From the NCBI RefSeq assembly GCF_023101185.1, contig NZ_CP078077.1:1207630-1271629 (forward strand): 64,000 bases of DNA. Reading direction: 5' to 3'. The translations under genes and the position numbers were made by a program. The stretch is from Microbacterium galbinum. GTDB lineage: Bacteria; Actinomycetota; Actinomycetes; Actinomycetales; Microbacteriaceae. Positions 40,417-48,724 of the stretch are shown one piece after another. The notes below the pieces were generated by a model. It searched no databases. It was not told where the DNA came from and worked only from the letters and a program-made list of their open reading frames with translations. Each line of letters begins with the position of its first letter. Within the stretch, counting starts at the first letter, position 1.

Positions 40417-42165
40417 TCAGTCCTGTACGGCGAGATCCCGGGTGGAGTCCCGGGTGGCGAGGAGCTCGCCGAGAGCGGTGGCGATCAGTGCGAGCGAGAT
40501 CGCACCGGGGTCGGGGGTGCCGACGGAGTGCTCGCCGTGGGTGCGTGCGCGGCCCATCCGCGGCAGCAGATCGGCGGTCGCGGCGGCGGCGTCGGTGGCG
40601 GATGCCGCGGCCGAGGCCCAGGCATCCCGCAGCCGTTCCCCCTCGCGGGCGCCCGCCTGCAGTGTCGCGGCGAACGGCACCAGCGCGTCGACGAGGGTCT
40701 TGTCGCCGACCTCGGCCCTGCCGTACTCCTGCACCCCGCGCAGCCCCTCGGCGACACCGGCGGCGACGGCCGCGGCATCCGGTGTTCCCGCGTCGCCGAG
40801 GCGTGCGGCGACGGCATTGAGGATCACGCCCCAGAGCGCGCCCGAGGTGCCACCGGCCTTGTCGGCCCAGGCGTCGGCCGCGGCGGCGAGGCTGGTCCGC
40901 GCGCCGGCCCCGGCATCCGCTGCGGCGATCCCCGCGGCGAGCGCGGCGTGCGATCCGCGCTGCATGCCGATGCCGTGGTCGCCGTCTCCGGCGATCGCGT
41001 CGATGCGTCCGAGCTCGTCGGCGTGGGCGTCGATCGTGTCGACGATCACCCGCAGCGCCGCGCTCACGGTGCGCGCCGCCTGCTGCGAGGCGTCGTCACC
41101 GGGCGTGATCTCGTGCGCTTCGACCGCTTCCTCGTGCGCGTCGGACTGCGCGGCCGCGACGACCGACCCGCGGCGGTAGGCAGGGGCGTCGACCGGGGTG
41201 TCCCACAGACGTTCGAGTTCTTCATCGAGCCAGAAGAGCGTGAGCGAGGTGCCGGCCATGTCGAAGCTCGTGCAGTACTCGCCGACGTGCGGGTCGACGA
41301 GGACGAGGCCCGCCGCTTCGAGCAGCTGGGCGATGCGCCGGTAGACGACGAACATCTCCTCGTACTTGAGCGAGCCGAGTCCGTTGAGAATCGGCACGAC
41401 GCGCGCTCCCTCGACCGGGACGCCCGCGGGTATCTCGTCGAGCAGACGTTCGACGAGCAGTTGCGCCAGGCCGTCGGCGGTGGGGATGTCGGTCTCGTCG
41501 ATGCCGGGTTCGCCGTGGATGCCGAGGCCGATCGCCATGCGCCCGCTCGGCACCGCGAACAGGGGCGCGGGGGCGCCGGGGAGGGTGCAGCCCGTGAACG
41601 CGACACCGAACGAGCGGGTGCGTTCGTTCGCGAGGGCGGCGACGCGGGTGACGCCGTCGAGGTCGTAGCCCGCCTCGGCAGCGGCGGCGGCGGTGCGGAA
41701 GACGGTGAGGTCGCCGGCGATGCCGCGGCGCTTGTGCTTCTCGGCGGGCGGGGCGCTGAAGATGTCGTCGGTGACGGTGACGGTCCGGGTGGGGATGCCT
41801 TCGGCGCGCAGCTTCTCCTGCGCGGCATCGAAGTTGAGCACGTCGCCGGCATAGTTGCCGTAGCTGAGGAAGACCCCGGCGCCGCGGTCGACGGCCTTCG
41901 CGATCGCGTAGACCTGCTGGGCCGAGGGCGAGGCGAAGAGGTTGCCCATCGCGGCGCCGTGCGCGAAGCCCTGTCCGACCAGTCCGCCGAAGGCCGGGTA
42001 GTGCCCCGATCCCCCACCGATCACGACCGCGACCTGCCCGTCGGGGATCACGGTGCTGCGGATGACGCCGCCGCTCGCGCGGCGCACCGACCGGGGGTTG
42101 GCGGCGACGAAACCCTCGATCATCTCGTCGGCGAAGTCGGCCGGGGCGTTCCAGAGTCGGGTCAT
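40417..42165 (-). CDS. lerK: DhaKL-like L-erythrulose kinase
   Basis: A 582-residue ATP-dependent dihydroxyacetone-kinase-type protein. DhaK part (1-330): [18 protein letters not shown] and [14 protein letters not shown], and the His of GLGIHGEPG that binds the ketone. DhaL part (about 375-575): [20 protein letters not shown] and [16 protein letters not shown] for ATP. In M. smegmatis LerK of this build phosphorylates L-erythrulose at C1. It is the first gene of the operon after the GntR-site promoter. The ATG at 42165 has AAGGCGAG upstream and overlaps a 12-codon upstream frame. Plain dihydroxyacetone use is the alternative. Confidence 0.8.
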   Translation of the reverse strand: MTRLWNAPADFADEMIEGFVAANPRSVRRASGGVIRSTVIPDGQVAVVIGGGSGHYPAFGGLVGQGFAHGAAMGNLFASPSAQQVYAIAKAVDRGAGVFLSYGNYAGDVLNFDAAQEKLRAEGIPTRTVTVTDDIFSAPPAEKHKRRGIAGDLTVFRTAAAAAEAGYDLDGVTRVAALANERTRSFGVAFTGCTLPGAPAPLFAVPSGRMAIGLGIHGEPGIDETDIPTADGLAQLLVERLLDEIPAGVPVEGARVVPILNGLGSLKYEEMFVVYRRIAQLLEAAGLVLVDPHVGEYCTSFDMAGTSLTLFWLDEELERLWDTPVDAPAYRRGSVVAAAQSDAHEEAVEAHEITPGDDASQQAARTVSAALRVIVDTIDAHADELGRIDAIAGDGDHGIGMQRGSHAALAAGIAAADAGAGARTSLAAAADAWADKAGGTSGALWGVILNAVAARLGDAGTPDAAAVAAGVAEGLRGVQEYGRAEVGDKTLVDALVPFAATLQAGAREGERLRDAWASAAASATDAAAATADLLPRMGRARTHGEHSVGTPDPGAISLALIATALGELLATRDSTRDLAVQD

Positions 42166-42200
42166 CGCGCGCTCGCCTTCGTCGTGCGGATGCTGTCCAC
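42163..42200 (-). CDS. Possible 12-codon leader peptide upstream of lerK
   Basis: A GTG at 42200 with a strong AGAGGAG in front opens the short frame [12 protein letters not shown], whose TGA overlaps the lerK ATG as ATGA. It looks like a coupling or leader peptide. It could also be chance, since lerK has its own weaker site. No attenuator structure was identified. Confidence 0.3.
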
Positions 42201-42257
42201 AGTGACTCCTCTGTCGGTGGCCGTCGGTCGGGTCGTCGGCTCGGACCCGGGTCTATA

Positions 42258-42277
42258 TTGACAAACCGGTTGACCAA
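42258..42277. promoter_or_regulatory. TTG-N3-AACCGGTT-N3-CAA operator, candidate GntR/FCD site
   Basis: A 20-bp near-palindrome, TTGACAAACCGGTTGACCAA, lies 93 bp upstream of lerK in a local AT-rich patch with TATATTG. GntR/FadR-subfamily operators share the core with TGGTC or ACCA arms. The regulator gene next upstream is of that family. Confidence 0.6.
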
Positions 42278-42308
42278 TTGCAAACGCGGGGATGCCGTGC
42301 GGCGCCAT

Positions 42309-42374
42309 CGAGACACCACTTCCGTCGCGAGACATCACGGCATACGTGATGTCTCACGAGAGATGCGGTGTCTC
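42309..42374. repeat. CGAGAC-family inverted repeat, copy B
   Basis: CGAGACACCACTTCCGTCGC at the left, and the inverted GAGAGATGCGGTGTCTC at the right, enclose an inner perfect pair (GAGACATCACG with CGTGATGTCTC) around five bases. It matches the copy at 20202. Confidence 0.65.
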
Positions 42375-42403
42375 AGCGCGCGATCGCCGATCCGCCTGTC
42401 ACC

Positions 42404-42430
42404 CTGGGTCCCTGCACCTGTGGGAGGGCC
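42404..42430. repeat. Degenerate CTGAGCCTGTCGAAG repeat
   Basis: CTGGGTCCCTGCACCTG followed by GGGAGGGCC looks like a decayed half-copy of the CTGGGTCCCTGAGCCTGTCGAAGGGCC repeat seen elsewhere. Weak evidence. Confidence 0.35.
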
Positions 42431-42446
42431 CGCCCGCAGAACCGGC

Positions 42447-43184
42447 TCAGCCCGCGGCGTCGCCGCTCAGACGCAGCAGCGCGGTCGACATGTGCGTCGC
42501 CATCGCGGCGGCGGCGGCGTTCTCATCGGATGCCGCGACCGCCCGCAGGATCGCATCGTGCTCCTCGATCGCGGTCAGCACGCTCTCGGTGTCGTGCACG
42601 GCGCGGTCGGAGTACACCTGCAGCAGCGACCGCACGACGTGCAGCATGTCGACGATCGTGCCGTTCGCGGCGGCCTCCGAGAGGGCGCGGTGAAAGCGGC
42701 TGTCCGCCGCGGCGAACGCCGAGAAGTCGTCCTTCGATGCGCGCATCGCCTCGAGGGCCGTCGTCAGGGCGGCGACGGACGAGGCATCCGCTCGTGCGGC
42801 CGCCAGGCGGGCGACGTAGATCTCGAGACCCGACCGCAGCTCGATGAGCTCGGCCGTGTTGCGGTCGCCGATGAGCAGACCCCAGCGCAGGGTCTGCGGC
42901 AGGAGGTCGCTCGCCGATCCCCGCAGGTACGTGCCCGAGCCCGGGCGCACGTCGACGATGCCGAGGATCTCGAGCGCCGCGAGCGCTTCGCGCACCGCCG
43001 AGCGCCCGACCTCGAGCGTCGCGGCGAGCTGGCGCTCGGGAGGCAGACGCGTGCCCGGGGCGATGTCGCCCCCGGTGAAGAGGTCGAGCAGCCGCCGCGC
43101 CACTTCGGTCACCGGCGACCCCGCGGGCAGCGCGTTGAGCGAATCCGCGATGTTCAACGTGCGGTTCTCGGGGTAGGCGGGCAT
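42447..43184 (-). CDS. GntR-family regulator, FCD (FadR-like) subfamily
   Basis: A 245-residue regulator. The winged helix is EVARRLLDLFTGGDIAPGTRLPPERQLAATLEVGRSAVREALAALEILGIVDVRPGSGTYLRG (about 25-88). The rest is the all-helical FCD ligand-binding domain with ELRSGLEIYVARLAAARAD and SRFHRALSEAAANGTIVDMLHVV, ending in AAAMATHMSTALLRLSG; the metal-binding Asp and His residues look retained (DSRFHRAL). It lies upstream of the five-gene operon on the same strand and a palindrome sits between them. It probably senses a tetrulose or apionate intermediate. Confidence 0.88.
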   Translation of the reverse strand: MPAYPENRTLNIADSLNALPAGSPVTEVARRLLDLFTGGDIAPGTRLPPERQLAATLEVGRSAVREALAALEILGIVDVRPGSGTYLRGSASDLLPQTLRWGLLIGDRNTAELIELRSGLEIYVARLAAARADASSVAALTTALEAMRASKDDFSAFAAADSRFHRALSEAAANGTIVDMLHVVRSLLQVYSDRAVHDTESVLTAIEEHDAILRAVAASDENAAAAAMATHMSTALLRLSGDAAG

Positions 43185-43279
43185 GGGTTCGAGAATAGCC
43201 GTCGCCGTGGCGTTACCCGGTCGACGGCGTCCGCCGCAAGCCCGCTCCCCTTTCGCCCGGCCCCTGGCAGGCTGACGTC

Positions 43280-43633
43280 ATGAAACTCGTCTCCTACGCC
43301 GCTCAGCAGCTCGTCACCACCGACGACGTCGCGGACGCCTTGGTCGTCCTCGCCGCCGAGATCGCGAACGAGGGAGGATCGCAGGCCCTGCAGATCCCGA
43401 TCCTCGTCGATGACGAAGAGGATCTGGCCGAGCTCGTGGTCGGCGTGGGCAACGACGTCCTGGTCGGACCGCACGCCTCCACGGGCGCCGATCCGGATTT
43501 CTCGGAGCACGCCGCGCGCCTGCGCTCGCACCCCTCCTACCCGAAGCGGCGGGCCGCAGATGGCGATGCCGACGGGGAGGACGATGCCTGGGTCGTCGAC
43601 TTCGATCTCGACGCGGGGGCGAATCGACTCTGA
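43280..43633 (+). CDS. Acidic hypothetical protein, 117 residues
   Basis: A soluble, acidic protein of unknown family: MKLVSYAAQQLVTTDDVADALVVLAAEIANEGGSQALQIPILVDDEEDLAELVVGVGNDVLVGPHASTG. The second half is charged and looks disordered. It is supported by start, codon use and the terminator directly after it (43656-43687). No motif is recognised. Confidence 0.6.
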   Translation: MKLVSYAAQQLVTTDDVADALVVLAAEIANEGGSQALQIPILVDDEEDLAELVVGVGNDVLVGPHASTGADPDFSEHAARLRSHPSYPKRRAADGDADGEDDAWVVDFDLDAGANRL

Positions 43634-43655
43634 TCGCCCTTCGGAGGAAGACTGT

Positions 43656-43687
43656 CCGGTCCTCCGTCGCCCGAGACGGAGGACCGG
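43656..43687. terminator. Rho-independent-like hairpin
   Basis: A perfect 13-bp stem, CCGGTCCTCCGTC with GACGGAGGACCGG, and a 6-nt loop, starts 23 bp after the hypothetical gene's stop. There is no T-run. The remaining 296 bp of the gap up to 43984 hold no gene I can support. Confidence 0.65.
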
Positions 43688-43983
43688 CGAAGTCGACGAG
43701 AGGTGCGCAGAGCGCTCCGCCCCCCGGGGCGTCGCTCCTGACCGAGAGAGAACAGGAGGCGCGCCGTCCGGTTCGACCGACGCAGAACCGGCAGTGCCGA
43801 CTCGTTGTCCTCCGAGCCTAGGAGCCACGCCCGAATCGGCCGCATCGGCCCTGAACCGTTGACGCGCGATACGCGCTGCTGCTAAGCGATCGCAAGAGCA
43901 GACGCCGCCCCCGCGCGATAGCGAGTGAGCGGCCGTCACGCAAGGCTTTTGCCCCATCCGCTCGACGCGCGCACGATGGCGAT

Positions 43984-45789
43984 ATGTCCACCCCCATCGG
44001 TCGCCCCCTGGAGACCTACGCTCCGATCGGCGACGGTCGCACGGTCGCCTTGATCGGCTCGGATGGCTGCATCGACTGGCTCCCCTTGCCCGATCTCACC
44101 GATCTTCCGGTGTTCGCGCGCCTCCTCGACGAGGAGACGGGCGGATGCTTCGAGCTGCGGCCCGTCGCCGAGTTCCGCACCGAGCGACGCTATGTTCCCG
44201 AGACGAACGTGCTCGAGACGACCTTCGTGACGGATGCCGGACGCGTCCGCGTCACGGACGCCCTGGTGTCGGGTGTCGCCGGACGACTGCCGTGGGCCGA
44301 GCTCGCCCGGCGGATCGACGGTATCGAGGGTTCCGTGGAGATGCGCTGGTGCGTGCGTCCCGGCACGTCGCTGCGCACGGCGGCACCCTGGATCGAGAAC
44401 ACCGACCACGGCCCGGTGGTGCGCAGCGGCGCCACGGCGTTCGCCATCGTGGGCTTCGATCACGGGCCACGGCATCCCGATCCCGACGGAGCCGACGGGC
44501 CGCGTCTCGACGGCGCATTCTCGGCGACGGCGGGCTCACGCCACCTGATCGCCCTCGCGGCCACGCACGACGAACCCCTCCACATCCCCGATCCGCGCAA
44601 CGTCGACGACGGCATCGATCGCACGATCGAGAACTGGCGGCACTGGTCTCGCGTCTTCTCGAACGAGGGTCCCTGGAGCGAGCAGGTGCAGCGCAGCGCC
44701 CTCGCCTTGAAACTGCTCATCTACAGTCCGTCGGGCGCCATCGCCGCTGCCGCCACCACATCGCTGCCCGAGAACCCGGCCGGCGGCAAGAACTGGGACT
44801 ACCGTCACGCCTGGGTGCGCGACCTCGCCTACACGGCGCACGCGCTGGTGCGCTTCGGCCTGCGGGAGGAGACCCAGGCCGCGCTGTCGTGGATGCTCCG
44901 CACGATCCGCGACCACGGCCCCGAGCTCCACGTCATGTACACGCTCGACGGCGGGCGCGTGCCCGAGCCCCACGAGTACGACGTCGAGGGCTGGCGAGGC
45001 ATCGGGCCGGTCGTGACCGGAAACCCCGCGGGCGACCAGCTGCAGCTCGGCGTCTACGGCGACCTGCTCGCGATCTGCCGCACCTACGTCGATGCGGGCA
45101 ACGTGCTCGACATCGGCACGGCGCGGATGCTCGCGGGAGTCGCCGACCGTACGTGCGATCTGTGGCGCAATCCGGACTCGGGCATGTGGGAACTCCCGGA
45201 GGAGCGGCACTACGTCTCGTCGAAGATGGGCTGCTGGAAGGCCCTCGATGACGCCGTCGCACTGGCCGATGCCGGCGCGATCCCCGGGAGCGCCGATCGC
45301 TGGCGGGCCGAGCGCGAGCGCATCCGCGGGTGGATCGACGAGAACGGCTGGTCCGCCGAGCGCTCGGCGTACGTCTTCTACGCCGGCTCGGAGGAGCTCG
45401 ACGCCTCGGTGCTGCTGCACGCGCCGTCGGGTTTCGATCGCGGGGAGCGCATGTCGTCGACGATCGACGCCCTGGCCGACGAGCTCGGCGCGGGTCCGCT
45501 CCTCTACCGCTACAGCGGGGCGGATGCCGAGGAGAAGACGTTCGTGGCGTGCGCGTTCTGGCGCGCCGAGGCGCTCGCCTGCGTCGGCCGGCACGACGAG
45601 GCCCTCACCCTCATGGACGAACTCATCGCCCAGGCCAACGACGTGGGCATCTACGCCGAGATGATCGACGCCGACGACGGCTCGGCCTGGGGCAACACCC
45701 CGCAGGCACTCAGCCACCTCGCGTTCCTCACCGCCGCCATGACCATCCGCGACGTCGTCCCCGACGAGCTGTTGCGCGACCGCACCTGA
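43984..45789 (+). CDS. GH15 glucoamylase/trehalase-like hydrolase
   Basis: A 601-residue protein of glycoside hydrolase family 15 type. The N-terminal beta-sandwich start PLETYAPIGDGRTVALIGSDGCIDWLPLPDLTDLPVFARLLDEETGGCFEL is conserved in these proteins. The (alpha/alpha)6 barrel begins near 230, with the substrate-binding motif NPAGGKNWDYRHAWVRDLAYTAHALVRFG and GVYGDLLAICRTYVD. Acid Glu candidates lie in SGMWELPEERHYVSSKMGCWKALDDAVAL and, later, GERMSSTIDAL. Members in Actinobacteria include trehalases. No signal peptide, so cytoplasmic. The GH15 call is firm; substrate (trehalose or alpha-glucan) is not. Confidence 0.9.
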   Translation: MSTPIGRPLETYAPIGDGRTVALIGSDGCIDWLPLPDLTDLPVFARLLDEETGGCFELRPVAEFRTERRYVPETNVLETTFVTDAGRVRVTDALVSGVAGRLPWAELARRIDGIEGSVEMRWCVRPGTSLRTAAPWIENTDHGPVVRSGATAFAIVGFDHGPRHPDPDGADGPRLDGAFSATAGSRHLIALAATHDEPLHIPDPRNVDDGIDRTIENWRHWSRVFSNEGPWSEQVQRSALALKLLIYSPSGAIAAAATTSLPENPAGGKNWDYRHAWVRDLAYTAHALVRFGLREETQAALSWMLRTIRDHGPELHVMYTLDGGRVPEPHEYDVEGWRGIGPVVTGNPAGDQLQLGVYGDLLAICRTYVDAGNVLDIGTARMLAGVADRTCDLWRNPDSGMWELPEERHYVSSKMGCWKALDDAVALADAGAIPGSADRWRAERERIRGWIDENGWSAERSAYVFYAGSEELDASVLLHAPSGFDRGERMSSTIDALADELGAGPLLYRYSGADAEEKTFVACAFWRAEALACVGRHDEALTLMDELIAQANDVGIYAEMIDADDGSAWGNTPQALSHLAFLTAAMTIRDVVPDELLRDRT

Positions 45790-45822
45790 ACGATCGACAC
45801 GAAAACAAGGAAGGGGAACACC

Positions 45823-46719
45823 ATGTCCCGTGACCAGTACACCTTCACCAACCCCGCCGAGCTGTACGCCGACATCGAGCCGCAGAAGCAGCACATGCCC
45901 GAGCCGGGCCTCGACGCGGACCTCGCCCCGAAGGCCGACCTCGGAGAGGAGAGCTACCGCGGCTCCGGCCGCCTGACGGGCCGCAAGGCCCTCATCACCG
46001 GTGGCGACTCCGGCATCGGCGCCGCCACCGCGATCGCCTTCGCCCGCGAAGGCGCGAACGTCGCGCTCTCCTACCTCCCCGAGGAGCAGGAGGACGCGGA
46101 CCGGATCGCCGGCATCGTGCGCGAAGCGGGCGTCAAGGTGGCGACCTTCCCCGGAGACCTGCGCGATCCCGAGTACTGCCGCACGCTCGTCGCCGAGACG
46201 GTCGGGGCCCTCGGCGGCCTCGACATCCTGGTGAACAACGGTGGCAAGCAGATCTACCAGGAGTCGCTGACCGACATCACCGACGAGCAGTTCGACGACA
46301 CGTTCAAGACGAACGTGTACGCGATGTTCTGGATCACGAAGGCCGCGCTCCCCCACCTCCCGGCGGGCTCCGCGATCATCAACACCACGTCGATCCAGGC
46401 GTACTCGCCGTCCGACATCCTGGTCGACTACGCGTCGACCAAGGCGACGATCAATGCCTTCACGAAGGGCCTCGCCCAGCAGCTCGCGCCGAAGGGCATC
46501 CGCGTGAACGCCGTCGCCCCGGGACCGATCTGGACCCCGCTGCAGCCGAGCGACGGACAGCCGCAGGAGAAGATCGACCAGTTCGGTGAAGACACCCCGC
46601 TGGGCCGCATGGGCCAGCCGGCCGAGCTCGCCCCGGCCTACGTCTTCCTCGCATCGGCCGAATCGAGCTATGTCGCCGGTGAGACGCTCAACGTGAACGG
46701 CGGCATGCCGACTCCCTGA
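45823..46719 (+). CDS. General-stress-type short-chain dehydrogenase (YhdG/YghA-like)
   Basis: A 298-residue SDR with a ~45-residue N-terminal extension (QKQHMPEPGLDADLAPKADLGEESYRGSGRLTG), the mark of the stress-induced branch. The cofactor motif is TGGDSGIG near residues 59-66. NNGGKQ stands for the NNAG motif. The active site is S (INTTSIQAYSPSDILVDYASTKATI), then Tyr-x3-Lys in YASTK. Its ATG at 45823 follows AAGGAAGGGGA. The B. subtilis and E. coli homologues are oxidoreductases of unknown natural substrate. It follows the GH15 gene by 33 bp and may share its transcript. Confidence 0.88.
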   Translation: MSRDQYTFTNPAELYADIEPQKQHMPEPGLDADLAPKADLGEESYRGSGRLTGRKALITGGDSGIGAATAIAFAREGANVALSYLPEEQEDADRIAGIVREAGVKVATFPGDLRDPEYCRTLVAETVGALGGLDILVNNGGKQIYQESLTDITDEQFDDTFKTNVYAMFWITKAALPHLPAGSAIINTTSIQAYSPSDILVDYASTKATINAFTKGLAQQLAPKGIRVNAVAPGPIWTPLQPSDGQPQEKIDQFGEDTPLGRMGQPAELAPAYVFLASAESSYVAGETLNVNGGMPTP

Positions 46720-46726
46720 TCGCCGC

Positions 46727-46811
46727 GGCCCTTCGTCTCGTCGCTCCGCTCCTCGCTCAGGAACCGCGCTCGAACACCGGTTCCTGAGCGAGCGCAGCGA
46801 GACGAAGAGCC
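46727..46811. repeat. GGCCCTTCGTCTCG hairpin repeat
   Basis: Ends GGCCCTTCGTCTCG and CGAGACGAAGAGCC, with the inner CTCAGGAACCG and CGGTTCCTGAG pair, follow the SDR stop. Same family as 31570 and 37334. It may terminate the GH15-SDR transcript. Confidence 0.7.
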
Positions 46812-46909
46812 GGTACCCCGCACGGCTCGCGCCCGTCAAGCCCGTCGCGCCGCGGCATCCGCCCCGGCACGCTGGAAGCACTCAGCCCACCGCCCCCCAG
46901 GAGGACTCC

Positions 46910-47239
46910 ATGAACACCGACTCCAACGACAGCCGTATCGACGAGACCCCCGAGAACGTCCAGCCGCTGCGCGACGACGAGGCGACCTCGTTCGCCGACC
47001 CGTCCGACGACCCGGCCCAGGCCGAGTGGGAGCGCACGGATGCTCTCGACGCCGGTGTCGACATCGACGAGGTCGTGGCCACCGGAGCCGACCCCGACGA
47101 GCTGCCGTCGGACGACGACGAGATCCCCGCGACGGACCTGCCGTCGAGCGGCCTTCAGCCCGAGACGCAGGAGGGCGACCCGGTGATCGCCGAGATCGGC
47201 GAGGACGGCGAGGGCGACCTCTCGCCCAACGACCTCTGA
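46910..47239 (+). CDS. Acidic, probably disordered protein of 109 residues
   Basis: A strongly acidic protein: MNTDSNDSRIDETPENVQPLRDDEATSFADPSDDPAQAEWERTDALDAG. It lacks a recognisable fold and is likely unstructured. It starts after GGAGGACTCC and ends 6 bp before the phosphoesterase gene, so the two are probably cotranscribed. Function unknown. Confidence 0.65.
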   Translation: MNTDSNDSRIDETPENVQPLRDDEATSFADPSDDPAQAEWERTDALDAGVDIDEVVATGADPDELPSDDDEIPATDLPSSGLQPETQEGDPVIAEIGEDGEGDLSPNDL

Positions 47240-47245
47240 CCGCCG

Positions 47246-47758
47246 GTGGCCACGCGACTGCTGCTGCTCGCCGACACGCACGTGCCCGCGCGGGCGAAGC
47301 GCCTGCCCGACGCCGTGTGGCGTGAGGTCGACCGCGCCGAGGTCGTCATCCACGCCGGCGACTGGGTCGACCTCGCGACGTTCGAGACGCTCGACGCCCG
47401 CGCCGCCCGGTTGATCGGGGTGTGGGGCAACAACGACGGTGCCGACCTGCGAGAGCGGATGCCGGAGTTCGCGGTGGAGGCGATCGAAGGTCTCACCGTG
47501 GGCGTGGTGCACGAGACCGGTGCGGCCACGGGCCGTGAGCGGCGCATGGACCTCGCGTACCCGGACGCCGCACTCGACGTTCTGGTGTTCGGGCACAGCC
47601 ACATTCCGTGGGACTCGCGCACGCCCCGCGGCATACGCCTGCTCAATCCCGGGTCGCCGACCGATCGTCGGCGCCAGCCCGTCTGCACGCTCATGACCGC
47701 GGTCGTCGACGGGGACGAGCTGCGTGATGTCGAGCTAGTGCCGGTCGAACGGGGTTGA
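47246..47758 (+). CDS. YfcE/MJ0936-type metallophosphoesterase
   Basis: A 170-residue calcineurin-like phosphoesterase. Metal-binding motifs are in order: D-x-H (LLADTHVPA, residues 8-13), GDWVD (AGDWVDLA), GNND (VWGNNDGA), the H in VVHETG and GHSH (VLVFGHSHIPW) with the closing LLNPGSPT. The YfcE/MJ0936 family hydrolyses phosphodiesters such as bis-pNPP; the natural substrate is unknown. The GTG at 47246 is chosen as the first start of the conserved LLLLADTH block. It is coupled to the acidic protein upstream. Confidence 0.9.
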   Translation: MATRLLLLADTHVPARAKRLPDAVWREVDRAEVVIHAGDWVDLATFETLDARAARLIGVWGNNDGADLRERMPEFAVEAIEGLTVGVVHETGAATGRERRMDLAYPDAALDVLVFGHSHIPWDSRTPRGIRLLNPGSPTDRRRQPVCTLMTAVVDGDELRDVELVPVERG

Positions 47759-47767
47759 CCCCGCTCC

Positions 47768-48691
47768 TCAGGCGGCGAGCGCCGACTGCTCGCGCCGCGT
47801 CTTCGCCTCGCCCCGGAGCACGGCCGCAACACCGAGACCGCAGAGCGCGAAGCCGACGAACGTCACGATGGTGAGGGGTTCGCCGAGCAGGATGCCGCCG
47901 GCGATGGCCGTCGCCGGCGCGATGAGGAACAGCAGCGCCTGCAGGGCGGTGATCCCCACCCGTCGCAGCAGCCACCAGTAGAGGCCGTAGGCGGCGAGCG
48001 TCGGGAACAGGGCGGTGAGCACGACGGCGAGCAAGAACGATGCGGATGCCGGGGGCACGAGCGACCCGGTGGCCGCCGACACCGCGAGCAGCAGGACGGC
48101 GGTCACGGTGACGTGGATGGCGAGCGTCACGAGCACGCCCGTCCGCACCGCGGATCGCCGCTGCAGGAACGTGCCGACGATGAGGCACACCATCGCGGTG
48201 GCCGGCAGGAGGTAGGCGATCGGGGGTGCGGCCGACGACCCGAACTGCGAGCGCACGACGAGCAGCACACCGACGGCGCCGAGGGCGAGGCCCGCCCACT
48301 GCGATCCCCGCACGCGCAGTCCGAGGATCGGTCCGACGAGCACGGCGACGATGAGGGGCTGCACCGCGTCGATGAGCGCGACCGTGCCCGTGGCGATGCC
48401 GGTCGCGACGGCCCCGTAGACGGCGGCGCAGTATCCGAACTGCGCGAAGAGCCCGATCAGCGCCTGCGTGCGCACGTCACGTCGGGTGACGCCCTTCGCG
48501 GCCCCCGAGACGCGGACGATGAGCAGGAGCACGATCGCCAGGGGCACGAACCGCCAGACGAGCAGCGTGAGCGGTGCGACGTCGACCGTGGCGAAGGCCG
48601 GGATGATGAAGCCCGAACTCCACGTGACGATGAAAGCGGCTGCCGCTGCGGCCGTGAGCACCCCGCGAAGTACACCGATCTGTTTACTCAT
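47768..48691 (-). CDS. EamA-family (DMT) transporter
   Basis: A 307-residue drug/metabolite transporter with ten hydrophobic helices and two EamA repeats. First repeat text: AAAFIVTWSSGFIIPAFATVDVAPLTLLVWRFVPLAIVLLLI. The repeat boundary falls near RRSAVRTGVLVTLA. Members export metabolites, amino acids or drugs. A 20-bp palindrome lies 8 bp upstream of its start, between it and a divergent TetR gene, so it is the expected target of that repressor. Substrate not known. Confidence 0.9.
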   Translation of the reverse strand: MSKQIGVLRGVLTAAAAAAFIVTWSSGFIIPAFATVDVAPLTLLVWRFVPLAIVLLLIVRVSGAAKGVTRRDVRTQALIGLFAQFGYCAAVYGAVATGIATGTVALIDAVQPLIVAVLVGPILGLRVRGSQWAGLALGAVGVLLVVRSQFGSSAAPPIAYLLPATAMVCLIVGTFLQRRSAVRTGVLVTLAIHVTVTAVLLLAVSAATGSLVPPASASFLLAVVLTALFPTLAAYGLYWWLLRRVGITALQALLFLIAPATAIAGGILLGEPLTIVTFVGFALCGLGVAAVLRGEAKTRREQSALAA

Positions 48692-48698
48692 GCGTCCG

Positions 48699-48718
48699 AC
48701 TATACAGGTTGGTATAGT
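48699..48718. promoter_or_regulatory. ACTATAC-N6-GTATAGT operator between DMT and TetR genes
   Basis: A perfect 7-bp inverted repeat with 6-bp spacer fills most of the 33-bp gap between the divergent starts. Each arm also contains a TATA-like -10 element, so binding would block both promoters. Typical of TetR autoregulation; the pairing is inferred. Confidence 0.75.
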
Positions 48719-48724
48719 TTTTGC

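Noticed and set aside
44536..46881. Long minus-strand frame of 781 codons over the GH15 and SDR genes
   Set aside because: No recognisable domains, biased composition, and it runs opposite two clear genes.
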